64,000 nucleotides of DNA from Weissella kandleri (GTDB taxonomy: Bacteria > Bacillota > Bacilli > Lactobacillales > Lactobacillaceae): NCBI RefSeq assembly GCF_001438705.1, contig NZ_JQBP01000002.1:217805-281804 (forward strand), given 5' to 3'. A program made the translations under genes and the position numbers. Shown here one piece after another: positions 34,326 through 44,472 of this stretch (positions are counted from its first letter, which is position 1; every line of letters starts with the position of its first letter). The notes under the pieces are model-generated. The model had not been told where the DNA came from and ran no database searches. It saw nothing but the letters and a program-made list of their open reading frames with translations.

Positions 34326-36452
34326 ATGGCTAACACGCGTGAATACCCATTGAGTCGGACCCGTAATATCGGGATTATGGCTCACATTGACGCCGGTAAG
34401 ACAACGACTACTGAGCGTATTTTGTACTACACAGGAAAGATCCACAAGATTGGTGAAACTCACGATGGAGCTTCACAAATGGACTTTATGGAACAAGAAA
34501 AGGAACGTGGAATCACGATCCAATCAGCCGCTACAACGGCCGTTTGGCATGGTTTCCATGACCAATTTGCGGCCACCCCTTACCGAGTAAATATTATTGA
34601 CACCCCTGGTCACGTTGACTTCACTATTGAAGTTGAACGCTCATTGCGTGTTTTGGACGGAGCGGTTGCCGTTTTGGACGGAGCAGCTGGAGTTGAACCT
34701 CAAACAGAAACTGTTTGGCGTCAAGCTGAAACTTATCAAGTTCCACGTATTGTGTTCGTTAACAAGATGGACAAGTTGGGAGCTGATTTCCAAATGTCAG
34801 TTGCCTCAATGAAAACACGTTTGGATGCTAATGCTAAGGCTATTCAATGGCCAATCGGGGTTGAAGATGATTTCGAAGGAATCATCGACTTGATTACCAT
34901 GGAAGCTATGTACCCAGTTGATGAATTGGGAGAAAAGTGGGAACCTCGCGAGATTCCTGATGATTACAAAGAATTAGCTGAAGAAAAGTACAATGAATTG
35001 GTTGAAGCCATCGCAGATGTTGATGACGATATCATGGAAAAGTACTTAAACGGTGACGAGATTGCTCAAGACGAATTGAAGGCAGCTATTCGTCGGGCCG
35101 TTTTGTCTTTGCAATTCTACCCAGTTTTGGCTGGATCAGCTTATAAGGACAAGGGAGTCCAAATGGTCTTGGATGCCGTAGTTGACTACTTGCCATCACC
35201 ATTGGATGTTAAGCCTTATGTTGCAACTAATCCTGATACAGATGAAGAAGTCGATTTGGTGGCTAACGACGAAGATCCGTTCGCTTCTTTGGCCTTTAAA
35301 GTTATGACTGACCCTTATGTTGGACGTTTGACATTCTTGCGTGTTTACACTGGAACTTTGGAATCAGGTTCATACGTGCAAAACACTTCAAAGGGAAAGC
35401 GTGAACGTGTTGGACGTTTGCTTCAAATGCACGCGACTGATCGGACTGAAATCTCTGAAGTCTTCTCAGGAGATATTGCTGCTGCGATTGGTTTGAAGGA
35501 TACGACTACTGGAGATTCTTTGACATCTATGGAGCGTCCATTGATTTTGGAATCAATGGAGTTCCCAGACCCCGTTATTCAATTGGCCATCGAACCTAAG
35601 ACTAAGGCTGACCAAACTAAGATGGCTGAAGGTTTGCAAAAGTTGACTGAAGAAGATCCTTCATTCCGTGCCGAGACGAACCCTGAAACTGGTGACACTT
35701 TGATTTCTGGTATGGGTGAATTGCATTTGGATATCTACGTTGACCGTTTGCGTCGTGAATTTAACGTTGATGCTACTGTTGGAGCCCCACAAGTTGCTTA
35801 CCGTGAAGCCTTTACTAAGACTGTGCAAGCACGTGGATACTTCAAGCGTCAATCAGGTGGTAAAGGACAGTATGGAGACGTTTGGATTGAATTTAGTCCA
35901 AATGAAGAAGGGGCTGGATTCGAATTTGAGGATGCCATCGTTGGTGGAGTTGTTCCTCGTGAATACATCCCTTCAGTTGAATCTGGATTGCGTGATGCAT
36001 TAAATAATGGACCATTAGCTGGTTTCCCATTGGTTGATTTGAAGGCTAAGTTGTATGATGGATCATATCACGATGTCGACTCATCAGAAGCGGCCTTTAA
36101 GGTTGCTGCATCATTGGCTTTGCGTGAAGCAGCTAAGACAGCTGGTGCTGTAATTTTGGAACCAATTATGAAGGTTGATATCGTTGTGCCTGAGGATAAC
36201 TTGGGTGATGTTATGGGTCATATTTCTGCTCGTCGTGGAGTGATCGAAGGACAAGAACAACGTGGAAATTCAGTCACAGTTCATGGTAACGTACCATTGT
36301 CAGAGATGTTTGGATATGCTACAACTTTGCGTTCATCAACACAAGGACGTGGAACATTCCAGATGGTCTTTGATCACTACGAAGCTGTACCTAAGGGCGT
36401 TCAAGAAGAGATCGTTAAGAAGTATGGTCGTGGAAACAGTGATGAAGACTAA
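34326..36452 (+). CDS. fusA: translation elongation factor G
   Basis: A 708-residue translocase GTPase. G1 [21 protein letters not shown]3 [22 protein letters not shown] and G4 [10 protein letters not shown] are complete, followed by the domain II-V order of EF-G ending with FEMVFDHYE-like [18 protein letters not shown] at 34311-34315 sets the start. It probably has its own promoter (TATACT at 34270-34275) besides the str operon promoter. Confidence 0.98.
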   Translation: MANTREYPLSRTRNIGIMAHIDAGKTTTTERILYYTGKIHKIGETHDGASQMDFMEQEKERGITIQSAATTAVWHGFHDQFAATPYRVNIIDTPGHVDFTIEVERSLRVLDGAVAVLDGAAGVEPQTETVWRQAETYQVPRIVFVNKMDKLGADFQMSVASMKTRLDANAKAIQWPIGVEDDFEGIIDLITMEAMYPVDELGEKWEPREIPDDYKELAEEKYNELVEAIADVDDDIMEKYLNGDEIAQDELKAAIRRAVLSLQFYPVLAGSAYKDKGVQMVLDAVVDYLPSPLDVKPYVATNPDTDEEVDLVANDEDPFASLAFKVMTDPYVGRLTFLRVYTGTLESGSYVQNTSKGKRERVGRLLQMHATDRTEISEVFSGDIAAAIGLKDTTTGDSLTSMERPLILESMEFPDPVIQLAIEPKTKADQTKMAEGLQKLTEEDPSFRAETNPETGDTLISGMGELHLDIYVDRLRREFNVDATVGAPQVAYREAFTKTVQARGYFKRQSGGKGQYGDVWIEFSPNEEGAGFEFEDAIVGGVVPREYIPSVESGLRDALNNGPLAGFPLVDLKAKLYDGSYHDVDSSEAAFKVAASLALREAAKTAGAVILEPIMKVDIVVPEDNLGDVMGHISARRGVIEGQEQRGNSVTVHGNVPLSEMFGYATTLRSSTQGRGTFQMVFDHYEAVPKGVQEEIVKKYGRGNSDED

Positions 36453-36467
36453 TTAATTAGTTAAATT

Positions 36468-36507
36468 AAAGTCTACCTTAGGTGATTTTCTAAGATAGAC
36501 TTTTTTT
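36468..36507 (+). terminator. terminator after fusA
   Basis: AAAGTCTACCTTAG (36468-36481) pairs with CTAAGATAGACTTT (36490-36503), one mismatch, then T. Confidence 0.85.
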
Positions 36508-36986
36508 ATTGTGTAAATGTAGCAAATTGATTGCGTTTAACATAAATTACGGGGGCATATGCGCCATAAGTCGGGATTAAACAAGCGTTTTAATTATGTA
36601 TTCATTGCATGATAACTTTTATATGCTAAAAACAATAAATTTAAAATGTATTGAAAGTAAATGGTAGATGAAAAAATTTAATTGAGTGAGGTTAATTCGC
36701 TTGATCGGTAGTCCACTGACTTATCCAGTTAATGCCTTCGTGTCGAAAAAATTAACTCCATAAGCGATTAACATGAATTTTATTGCTGACCAAGCGCATG
36801 CGCAAAATCAGTTATCAGCTACGAATACCAAGCATCCCAACTCATCAGCAATGTTGGCGGATGTCAGCGTGTTGGGTAAAATGTTAAATGCGTGTGGTTT
36901 GATTAATGGGGTTTATTGACGACAATCGCGCTAATTTAGTGGTTAGTCAAGGTTGATTTAAAAAATTTCAGTAGATATTGTAAGTT

Positions 36987-37022
36987 AAAAGATTATCAGT
37001 AATTTATTGATAATCTTTTTTG
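36987..37022 (+). terminator. terminator upstream of potA
   Basis: AAAAGATTATCA (36987-36998) pairs perfectly with TGATAATCTTTT (37008-37019), then T. Confidence 0.85.
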
Positions 37023-37118
37023 CGCTTAGCGGGGAAGAGGCAGGGATGATTCGTTATTTTAACAGGAAGAATGGACAAGAACTTGCTTTTGTTCTGGCGA
37101 GGGTGGGTTTAAACATAG

Positions 37119-37124
37119 TATAAT
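37119..37124 (+). promoter_or_regulatory. -10 box of the potABCD operon
   Basis: TATAAT 31 bp before the potA start; the -35 is not clear. Confidence 0.5.
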
Positions 37125-37154
37125 GCTAATGAGTAATGAAAGGTGGGACTTGAT

Positions 37155-38243
37155 GTGACGCAACCAATAATTGAATTTAGAAATGTTGTCAAAAAATATG
37201 ACGACCACGTAGTTTTAAACGGAGTCGATTTAGAAATTGATGCTGGGAAATTTTATACCTTGTTAGGACCTTCTGGATCGGGGAAGACAACCATTTTGAG
37301 ACTGATTTCTGGCTTTTTGGATGCTAGTAGTGGTGATATTTTATTTGATGGGAAACGGATTAACGATGTACCCGCAGAAAAGCGACAAGTTAATACCGTT
37401 TTTCAAAATTATGCTTTGTTTCCCAGCATGAATGTTTATGAGAATGTGGCCTTTGGGATGACTTTGCGCGGAGTAGCACCGGCGCAAATTAAAACTAAAG
37501 TAACCGAAATGTTAGAACTCGTTAAATTAAAAGGCTTTGAAGAGCGTGAAATTGATGAATTGTCAGGTGGTCAACAGCAGCGAGTTGCCATTGCGCGAGC
37601 ATTAGCAAATGATCCCAAGGTTTTGTTATTGGATGAGCCGTTATCGGCGTTAGATTATAAGTTGCGTAAGGAAATGCAATATGAATTACGAGCGATTCAG
37701 CAACGTTTGGGGATTACCTTTATCTTTGTAACGCATGATCAAGAGGAAGCGCTAGCCATGTCAGATTGGATTTTTGTCATTAATGATGGTGAAGTTGTCC
37801 AAAATGGTGACCCCATTGATATTTATGATGAACCAATTAATCATTTTGTGGCTGATTTTATTGGTGAGGCCAATATCATTCCTGGCACAATGGTGGCAGA
37901 TAACTTAGTACATTTTAATGGGCAAGATTTTAAAAACGTAGACGGGGGGATGCGTCCAAATGAGCCGGTTGAAGTGGTCATTCGGCCAGAGGATGTTGAT
38001 ATTGTGTCCGTCGAAGCGGGCGCTGTTACGGTCCGTATTGATACCGTTTCTTTTCGGGGAGATTATTTTGAAATCACGGCCTCAGACATGGATCATCATG
38101 AGTGGCAAATTCAGTCCACGAATGGGGTTGAAGAAGGTAGTCGGGTCGGGGTAACTTTTGATCCGGAAGATATTCATATTATGCGTTTAAATGAAACAGA
38201 AGAGGACTTTGATGCACGTTTGGAGGCCTATGATGAAGAGTAA
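37155..38243 (+). CDS. potA: spermidine/putrescine ABC transporter, ATP-binding protein
   Basis: A 362-residue ATPase of the polyamine importer. Walker [11 protein letters not shown]-loop NYALFP, signature LSGGQQQR, Walker [13 protein letters not shown] and the H-loop VTHDQEEAL are all present, followed by a C-terminal TOBE domain ([11 protein letters not shown]). It starts with GTG 37155, 7 bases after AGGTGGG; GTG 37143 lies within the Shine-Dalgarno. First gene of a tight potABCD operon, overlapping potB. Confidence 0.95.
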   Translation: MTQPIIEFRNVVKKYDDHVVLNGVDLEIDAGKFYTLLGPSGSGKTTILRLISGFLDASSGDILFDGKRINDVPAEKRQVNTVFQNYALFPSMNVYENVAFGMTLRGVAPAQIKTKVTEMLELVKLKGFEEREIDELSGGQQQRVAIARALANDPKVLLLDEPLSALDYKLRKEMQYELRAIQQRLGITFIFVTHDQEEALAMSDWIFVINDGEVVQNGDPIDIYDEPINHFVADFIGEANIIPGTMVADNLVHFNGQDFKNVDGGMRPNEPVEVVIRPEDVDIVSVEAGAVTVRIDTVSFRGDYFEITASDMDHHEWQIQSTNGVEEGSRVGVTFDPEDIHIMRLNETEEDFDARLEAYDEE

Positions 38244-39042
38244 ACAATCGATTCCATACATGGTTCCCTATGTCCTTTGGATTGTTTTGTTTGTGATTTT
38301 GCCATTATTACTGATGTTGATTCAATCTCTTCAAGATATTCATCAGCAATGGACGCTGGCCAACTATGCGAATTTTTTTCGGTCAGGTACGTATTTAAAG
38401 ATGACCTTTAATTCGATTTTTTATGCCTTCTTGGTCACTGTGATTACGTTAAGCATTAGTTATCCGATGGCGTATGGACTTAGTCGGGTTAAGAATAGCC
38501 AATTTTGGCTGTTGTTAGTGATTCTACCGACTTGGGTGAATTTATTACTAAAAGCATATGCGTTTATTGGACTTCTTTCGCAGACTGGAACTGTGAATCA
38601 GTTTTTAGGTTTTATTGGAATTGGGCCGCAACAATTATTGTTTACGGATACTAGTTTTATTTTGGTGGCCTCTTATATTGAATTACCATTTATGATTTTA
38701 CCGATTTTTAATAGCCTTGTGGAAGTAAATCCCAGTCTGCCTAATGCGGCGCGTGACTTAGGAGCAACACCTTGGCAAACCTTAAGAAGAGTTATTTTTC
38801 CGTTAACCTTAGGTGGGGTCCGGGCTGGCGTACAAGCGGTCTTTATTCCGACACTCTCGCTCTTTATGTTGACACGTTTGATCGGTGGGAATCGTGTCAT
38901 TACCTTGGGAACAGCGATTGAAGAGCACTTTCTTATCACGCAAAATTGGGGTATGGGTTCAACAATTGGGATTATTTTAGTAGTGGCGATGGGGATTACT
39001 ATGTATGTCACGCGTGACCGCAAGAAACGGGGGAAGCGGTAA
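38233..39042 (+). CDS. potB: spermidine/putrescine ABC transporter permease
   Basis: A 269-residue permease with six membrane segments. The cytoplasmic EAA-type loop reads [21 protein letters not shown], which contacts PotA. ATG 38233 is set by TGGAGG at 38221-38226 and overlaps the end of potA by 11 bases. It ends in a one-base overlap with potC. Confidence 0.94.
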   Translation: MKSKQSIPYMVPYVLWIVLFVILPLLLMLIQSLQDIHQQWTLANYANFFRSGTYLKMTFNSIFYAFLVTVITLSISYPMAYGLSRVKNSQFWLLLVILPTWVNLLLKAYAFIGLLSQTGTVNQFLGFIGIGPQQLLFTDTSFILVASYIELPFMILPIFNSLVEVNPSLPNAARDLGATPWQTLRRVIFPLTLGGVRAGVQAVFIPTLSLFMLTRLIGGNRVITLGTAIEEHFLITQNWGMGSTIGIILVVAMGITMYVTRDRKKRGKR

Positions 39043-39878
39043 TGAAAAAACAAAGTCTTTTGATGAAATTTTATTTGATTGTGGTCTTTCTTTTGATGTA
39101 TTTACCCATCTTTTACCTAATTTTATTTGCCTTTAATCGGGGCGACTATATGACTAGCTTTACCGGCTTTTCATTGCGCCATTTTGCGACGATGTTTGCC
39201 GACACGCGGCTAATGGGAATCTTGTTAAATACATTTATTATTGCGCTTCTTTCATCACTAGTGGCAACCCTTGTGGGAACCTTTGGCGCCTTGGGGATAT
39301 ATTTGTTAAAACGACGGAATTTACAAAATGTTTTTTTAGGCTTAAATAATATATTAATGGTCTCGCCGGATGTTATTATTGGCGCTTCATTTCTGATTCT
39401 CTTTACAATGGCTGGGTTAGCGCTTGGCTTTGGATCAGTTTTGATTGCCCATATTGCTTTTTCCATTCCAATTGTTGTGCTCTTGGTATTACCAAAATTA
39501 AATGAGATGGATTCCGCTTTAATTCGGGCTGCGCAAGATTTAGGTGCGCGTCCTTATCAGGTATTAAGTTACGTGATTTTGCCATATATATGGACGGGGA
39601 TTATGGCGGGCTTTTTCATGACAATTACATATTCATTGGATGATTTTGCGGTAACATTTTTCGTGACGGGGAATGGTTTTACCACGTTGTCAGTTGAAAT
39701 CTATGCTCGGGCGCGGCAAGGAATTGACTTGTCAATTAATGCCTTATCAGCGTTAATGTTTTTGGTATCATTGGTGCTGGTGATTATTTATTATTTCATC
39801 GCCAATCATAAACAAAAGGGTTCTGGCAAGCATAAACGCGCAACTGTCAATCAACAGTTAGGGGGAGGAGTGCAGTGA
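39042..39878 (+). CDS. potC: spermidine/putrescine ABC transporter permease
   Basis: A 278-residue second permease with six hydrophobic segments and the EAA loop RAAQDLGARPYQVLSYVILPY. It ends with a basic tail (KQKGSGKHKRAT). It overlaps potB by one base and potD by four bases. Confidence 0.94.
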   Translation: MKKQSLLMKFYLIVVFLLMYLPIFYLILFAFNRGDYMTSFTGFSLRHFATMFADTRLMGILLNTFIIALLSSLVATLVGTFGALGIYLLKRRNLQNVFLGLNNILMVSPDVIIGASFLILFTMAGLALGFGSVLIAHIAFSIPIVVLLVLPKLNEMDSALIRAAQDLGARPYQVLSYVILPYIWTGIMAGFFMTITYSLDDFAVTFFVTGNGFTTLSVEIYARARQGIDLSINALSALMFLVSLVLVIIYYFIANHKQKGSGKHKRATVNQQLGGGVQ

Positions 39879-40978
39879 AAAGAATCTTTTGGTTTATGGG
39901 GGTTATATTAGCGGTGGTTGGTTTGTTATTTGGGGTGAAAGTAGGCTTGGATTGGCAATCCAGTCAACAAAAATCTGCGGCCCGAATGACTAAAAATCAA
40001 GACCAAACTTTGACCATTTTTAATTGGGGTGATTATATTGATCCTACTTTAATTCACGAGTTTGAGCAAAAAACCGGATATCATGTTGATTATGAGACAT
40101 TTGATTCGAATGAAGCGATGTTTACTAAAATCGAACAAGGGGGAACACGGTATGATTTAGCAATTCCTTCTGATTATATGATTCAAAAAATGCGGGCTGC
40201 TAATTTATTGGAGCCCTTAGATTATCATGAACTCAAAGATTTACAGGAGTATGACCCTGAGTTAATGAATCAACCGTTTGATCCGGGCAACCGGTATTCT
40301 TTACCTTATTTTTGGGGGACGCTTGGGATTGTCTATAATGATCAGGATGTTGCAGCTGATGAATTAAAAACGTGGAATGATTTATGGAATCCTAAGTGGA
40401 ATCAATCAGTGATGCTTTACGATTCAGCCCGGGATGTGATGGGCGTTGGCTTGGCATCCAATGATGATGATATTAATAGTACTAATATGAGTGAACTCTT
40501 AGCGGCTAAGGGACGCTTAGATGCGCTCATGCCGAATGTCAAAGCGATTGTCGGCGATGAAATTAAAATGTATATGGTGCAAAATGAGGCTAAAATTGCG
40601 GTAGATTTCTCAGGGGATGCGCAACAAATGTTAGCGCAAAATTCGCACTTGCATTATGTTTTACCCCAAGGACGCGGGAATATGTGGTTTGATAATATGG
40701 TAATTCCAAAGACCGTTCGTAATAAGAAAGCAGCCTATGCTTTTATAAATTTTCTGGCTGATCCGACACATGCGGCTAAAAATGCCGAGTATACGGGGTA
40801 CTCAACCCCGAATGTAGGAGCTAAGCAACTTTTGCCCGCAGTGGTTAAAAACAACCCGGATTTTTATCCGAGTCAACAGACATTGAAAAAGTTGACGGTT
40901 TATCAAGATTTGGGATTAGACTGGACGACCACGTATAATGATTTATATTTAGAGTTTAAGATGAATAATCATCGGTAG
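39875..40978 (+). CDS. potD: spermidine/putrescine ABC transporter substrate-binding protein
   Basis: A 367-residue extracellular binding protein. The mature part starts with the PotD signature LTIFNWGDYIDPTLI and has EFEQKTGYHVDYETFDSNE. The N-terminal helix (residues 4-24) has no Cys, so it is not a typical lipoprotein and is either membrane-anchored or cleaved by signal peptidase I. It starts with GTG 39875 after GGGGGAGGAG, overlapping potC. It binds spermidine or putrescine; which one is not decidable. Confidence 0.94.
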   Translation: MKRIFWFMGVILAVVGLLFGVKVGLDWQSSQQKSAARMTKNQDQTLTIFNWGDYIDPTLIHEFEQKTGYHVDYETFDSNEAMFTKIEQGGTRYDLAIPSDYMIQKMRAANLLEPLDYHELKDLQEYDPELMNQPFDPGNRYSLPYFWGTLGIVYNDQDVAADELKTWNDLWNPKWNQSVMLYDSARDVMGVGLASNDDDINSTNMSELLAAKGRLDALMPNVKAIVGDEIKMYMVQNEAKIAVDFSGDAQQMLAQNSHLHYVLPQGRGNMWFDNMVIPKTVRNKKAAYAFINFLADPTHAAKNAEYTGYSTPNVGAKQLLPAVVKNNPDFYPSQQTLKKLTVYQDLGLDWTTTYNDLYLEFKMNNHR

Positions 40979-40990
40979 GGGGACGAAGTA

Positions 40991-41080
40991 ATGAAAAAAA
41001 GAAAGCGGTTGGTAATTATGGAAATGACATTTTTAATTTTATTTGCATTGACCGTTATTTTAGGGATGTTAGCGGGATAA
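40991..41080 (+). CDS. 29-residue single-span membrane peptide downstream of potD
   Basis: ATG 40991 follows GGGGGA (40978-40983) at good distance and the frame closes with TAA at 41078-41080. The peptide is MKKRKRLVIMEM followed by a hydrophobic stretch TFLILFALTVILGMLAG: a positively charged start and one membrane helix. It starts 12 bases after potD, so it is probably in the same transcript. I know no family; a small transporter-associated peptide is a guess. Confidence 0.5.
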   Translation: MKKRKRLVIMEMTFLILFALTVILGMLAG

Positions 41081-41136
41081 AGCTCGTAGGTTGGCAAAAT
41101 ACAAAAATCTTTAAATAGATAAGGAGCAAAAAGTGC

Positions 41137-41994
41137 ATGAATAAATCAAAACGTTGGAGTATCATAGCAGGGGTCATCGGTGCAATTGTTATCGTAATAT
41201 TAGTGGGGTGGAGTTTGATGCAAAATAAGCAAGCAAACAACGCCAATCAAGCTAGCACTGAACAGCAATCGAGTGCACAAAGTTCAAAGCGGCAAACGGA
41301 AAGTAAAGATAAGCTGAATCAAGAACCATTACCTCAGCTATCAGAAGATGTGACGGTAGATGAGGCGGTCGTTAAAATGCAAACGACGGTGGGTGATATT
41401 GATATTAAATTATTCCCGAAGTATGCGCCATTAGCGGTTGAAAACTTTATCACGCATGCGCAAGAAGGGTATTATAATAATACAAGTTTCCACCGGGTCT
41501 TAAAGGATTTCATGATTCAAGGGGGCGATCCAAAATCAGCCGAGGATCCTAACGCTGATGATTTAGGAGCAGGCGGTAAGTCGATTTGGGCGTCTGGTAT
41601 GCATCAAAATCATAAAATCGATTCTGGAAACGGTTTTAAAAACGAAATTTCATATAGTTTGTATAATTTACGGGGGGCCCTGTCGATGGCTAATGCAGGA
41701 CCTGATACGAATGGTTCTCAATTTTTTATTAATCAAAATGGACAAGATATGACATCTGAATTAGATGCTTCTAGTTATCCTGATAAGATTGTTGAAGCAT
41801 ACAAAAAAGGTGGAAATCCAAATTTAGATGGTAACTATACTGTTTTCGGACAAGTGACAGCCGGGATGGAAATCGTTGATCAGATTGCAAACGCCGATGT
41901 AACAACCAATCAGAGTGGCGAAAGTTCAAAGCCTAAGGATCCAGTTAAGATTAATGGGATTCAAGTTATTCAATCAGCGGCCACAAATGAGTAA
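41137..41994 (+). CDS. membrane-anchored cyclophilin-type peptidyl-prolyl isomerase
   Basis: A 285-residue protein with an N-terminal membrane helix (about 9-28, no lipobox Cys), a Ser/Gln/Asn-rich linker to about residue 70, and a cyclophilin domain. The active-site segments FHRVLKDFMIQGGDP and NTNGSQFFINQN-type (here DTNGSQFFIN) are intact. It would fold secreted proteins outside the membrane. It follows the pot operon but probably has its own signal (AAGGAG at 41120-41125). Confidence 0.92.
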   Translation: MNKSKRWSIIAGVIGAIVIVILVGWSLMQNKQANNANQASTEQQSSAQSSKRQTESKDKLNQEPLPQLSEDVTVDEAVVKMQTTVGDIDIKLFPKYAPLAVENFITHAQEGYYNNTSFHRVLKDFMIQGGDPKSAEDPNADDLGAGGKSIWASGMHQNHKIDSGNGFKNEISYSLYNLRGALSMANAGPDTNGSQFFINQNGQDMTSELDASSYPDKIVEAYKKGGNPNLDGNYTVFGQVTAGMEIVDQIANADVTTNQSGESSKPKDPVKINGIQVIQSAATNE

Positions 41995-42011
41995 GCTGTA
42001 TTAAAGGAAAT

Positions 42012-42049
42012 TAAAAAAGAAGGTCTTCTCTTGAGAAGGTCTTCTTTTA
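42012..42049 (+). terminator. terminator after the cyclophilin gene
   Basis: AAAAGAAGGTCTTCTC can pair with GAGAAGGTCTTCTTTT (imperfect at the centre), followed by ATTT. It could also serve the convergent uspA-like gene. Confidence 0.65.
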
Positions 42050-42078
42050 TTTATTGATAAAGATTAGTGGAATAAGCT

Positions 42079-42528
42079 TTAATTTTGCACAATCATAACA
42101 TCTGTCTTTGAATTTTGAACCACAAAGGAAGCGACTGAGCCGACAATTAAACGTTCAAGCCGGCTTAGTCCTGATTTTCCAATCACTGTTAAATCGTTGT
42201 CATGATCTTGAGGGAATTCAGTTGCAATTACCTTTTTTGGTGAACCAAAACGCATGTGAATATCAATATCTAAATCAGGGAATAATTCAAGGACTTGATC
42301 ACGATAACCTTCAAGCCGAGTTTGTGAATCTTGAACCAAGTGGTAGACGACATCACCCGTTACGGAAATTGCAGCAACACCAGACATAGAATTAGTATCA
42401 ATTACGTAGAGTAAGTCCAGATGTGCTGAATCGCGGTGCGCAATGGAAGCGGCCTTATTAGCAACCTGTTCAGAAATGTCTGATCCATCAATCGGAGCTA
42501 AGATGCGTTCGTAAGTTCCATTTTTCAT
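42079..42528 (-). CDS. universal stress protein, UspA family
   Basis: A 149-residue ATP-binding stress protein. It starts YERILAPIDGSDISEQV and ends with the family nucleotide motif GKSGLSRLERLIVGSVASFVVQ-type (G-2x-G-9x-G-S/T), so ATP binding is likely. GAGGAA just before the ATG at 42528 makes this start better than 42546. It is transcribed against its neighbours. Confidence 0.9.
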   Translation of the reverse strand: MKNGTYERILAPIDGSDISEQVANKAASIAHRDSAHLDLLYVIDTNSMSGVAAISVTGDVVYHLVQDSQTRLEGYRDQVLELFPDLDIDIHMRFGSPKKVIATEFPQDHDNDLTVIGKSGLSRLERLIVGSVASFVVQNSKTDVMIVQN

Positions 42529-42708
42529 AATCTGTTCCTCTTTCATTTATAACTTGCTTTAATTATACCGTAAATTTGAATTTATGTAAGGGGTTACACA
42601 TAAAAAGGTTAAATTCATGTCATAAAAAAGATAGGACAATTCACTGAAATGGTGGTATTCTAAATCGATGAGAATTAATATTGTGAAAATGAGAAAAGAG
42701 GTTTAAAA

Positions 42709-44139
42709 ATGGCAGAAGAAACATCACTCTCACCAACACGAGTAAGCTGGATTTTAGTCGCTTTAGGGATGTTTACCTTTATGTCGACTTTGGATTCATC
42801 AATCATCAACATCGCGTTACCGGTGATTGCTAAGGATTTAGCGATTCCGATGAACCAAGCGACTTGGTCAGTTTCAATTTATTTAATTGTGATTTCAGGG
42901 TTATTGACCTTATTTGGAAACTTAGGAGATCAAGTTGGAAAGATTCAAGTCTTTAAGTGGGGAACATATATCTTTACGTTAGGTTCATTTTTGGCTGGAA
43001 TTAATTTAGGCTTAGGCTTTTTGTTATTTTCCCGGGTAGTACAAGCGATTGGAGCAGCCATGACGATGAGTAATTCATTTGGAATTTCCACGACGGTTGC
43101 GCCTGCTCATATGCGGGCACGGGCGATGGCAACGATTGCCATGTTCGTGTCGTTAGGTGCGATTGCCGGACCCGCTGTGGGGGGCTTGATTTTGTCCGTT
43201 CTATCATGGTCATTTATTTTTTGGATTAATGTGCCTTTGGGGATTATCACTATTATTTTAGGAGCGTTTATTTTTCCTAAGTCTCAGCGTGCTAAGCAAG
43301 CAGTGAAAATTGACTGGTGGGGAACCTTGGTTTTCTTTTCATTAGTAGCAATTTTCTTTGGAGGCATTAATGTGGCGCAAGAACAAGGCTTTACCGCACC
43401 CATTCCAGTCTTATCGTATGTACTTAGTTTAGGATTGTTATGGTTCTTTATTAAGTGGGAACAAAAAGTTAAGTACCCTTTGCTTGACTTGACTATCTTT
43501 AAGACGAAGATGTTTACCTTGTCAGTCATTACATCATTTTTGGTGTTTGCTTCAGGTTTCTTTATCAATGTGTTGTTGCCTTTCTATTTAGAGAATTTGC
43601 GCCACATCGAGCCGGGAAAAGCTGGAATGTTTATGATGTCTTATCCTTTGGCCATGTTACTGGGAACCCCAATTTCGGGGATGGTAGCTGATCAGTTCGA
43701 TCGGGAATATGTCACTTTCTTTGCTTTAACGGGGATTGCTTTTGGAATGTCAGGATGGCTCTTTATGGGTTAGAATACCCCAATGTATTGGGTAGTTTTC
43801 TTGAGCGCTCTGACGGGATTCTCAACGGCGTTCTTTAATTCACCTAATAATGCCATTACGATGTCTAATGCACCGCAAGACAAGCTCGGTGTCGCTGGAG
43901 CCGTGAATGCCTTAGCACGAAATGTGGGGATGATTACAGGAACTACAATTGTTACTACAACTTTGTATATTTCCATGTCGCACCAATTAGGACGTAAAAT
44001 TACAACCTTTCCGGTGGATAACCCCAACGTTTTTGTGAATGGGTTACATTTTTCCATGTTCTTTGGAATGATGTTGGTTATCATTGCCTGGTTATTGACG
44101 GGTTATCGCTTGATCTTACGGTTGAAAAACAAAATTTAA
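42709..44139 (+). pseudogene. DHA2-family (EmrB/QacA) MFS exporter interrupted by an in-frame TAG
   Basis: From ATG 42709 a drug:proton antiporter-like protein reads for 354 codons, starting STLDSSIINIALPVIAKDL-type motif, with DHA2 motif C-like GPAVGGLIL. It meets TAG at 43771-43773 after WLFMG. The same frame continues NTPMYWVVFLSALTGFSTAFF and on to a normal end at 44139, 477 codons in total, the usual size for a 14-span transporter. One base change explains the stop. The first 354 residues might still be made; a second start at 43792 lacks a ribosome binding site. Confidence 0.8.
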
Positions 44140-44150
44140 TTTGATATAAT
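44122..44150 (+). promoter_or_regulatory. strong promoter at the end of the MFS gene
   Basis: TTGAAA (44122-44127) and TATAAT (44145-44150) with exactly 17 bp between. There is no protein gene for 320 bp downstream, so it may drive a non-coding RNA. Confidence 0.6.
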
Positions 44151-44156
44151 TAGTTC

Positions 44157-44401
44157 ATGCGATGAGTCGAGAAAGATTAATACGTTAATCTTTTATTAAA
44201 CGGCCAACATTAACACCCGCATGGTGGTTGGTGCAAATGATGTTGTGGAACTGAATTTGCTGCATATGACTAATATTTGTATTTGTTTACAAATAGTGTA
44301 CGTTGACAGTTAGCTATGCTAGCTCCTGAGTTGATGCAGGTCTTACATCAACATTGCCAAACATAAAACCCTACAGTCTGTTACAGATTGTAGGGTTTTT
44401 G
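44157..44401 (+). ncRNA. candidate structured RNA, unassigned
   Basis: The stretch between the promoter above and a terminator has no gene but a chain of hairpins: AAAGATTAA/TTAATCTTT (44172-44193, with T run, possibly the MFS terminator), CCAAC-ACACC/GGTG-GTTGG (44203-44230), ATTTGTA/TACAAAT (about 44275-44294), AGCT/AGCT (about 44312), GTTGATG/CATCAAC (44330-44352). The final hairpin AACCCTACAGTCT/AGATTGTAGGGTT at 44366-44398 is followed by T. It matches no RNA class I know (not 6S, SRP, RNase P or T-box). Confidence 0.4.
44365..44401 (+). terminator. terminator before the PF04020 gene
   Basis: AAACCCTACAGTCT pairs with AGATTGTAGGGTTT (one G-U), then T. A TGn-extended -10 (TGTTATAAT, 44400-44408) follows at once. 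Confidence 0.85.
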
Positions 44402-44472
44402 TTATAATGAAATTAATCTTTGGTTTAAATAACTTTTTAAGCCAATGTAAATTGCTTTGAAGGGAAATTATT

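Larger units (their letters stand above)
36508..37130 (+). other. long intergenic region with a possible gene remnant
   Basis: No gene above 50 codons is present in 620 bp. A 48-codon frame (36773-36919) starts MNFIADQAHAQNQLSATN and lacks a Shine-Dalgarno. In the same area a frame beginning at TTG 36700 (LIGSPLTYPVNAFVSKKLTP) ends just before it. The richer GC and the terminator at 36987-37022 suggest that a real gene once ended here. Family unknown. Confidence 0.4.
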
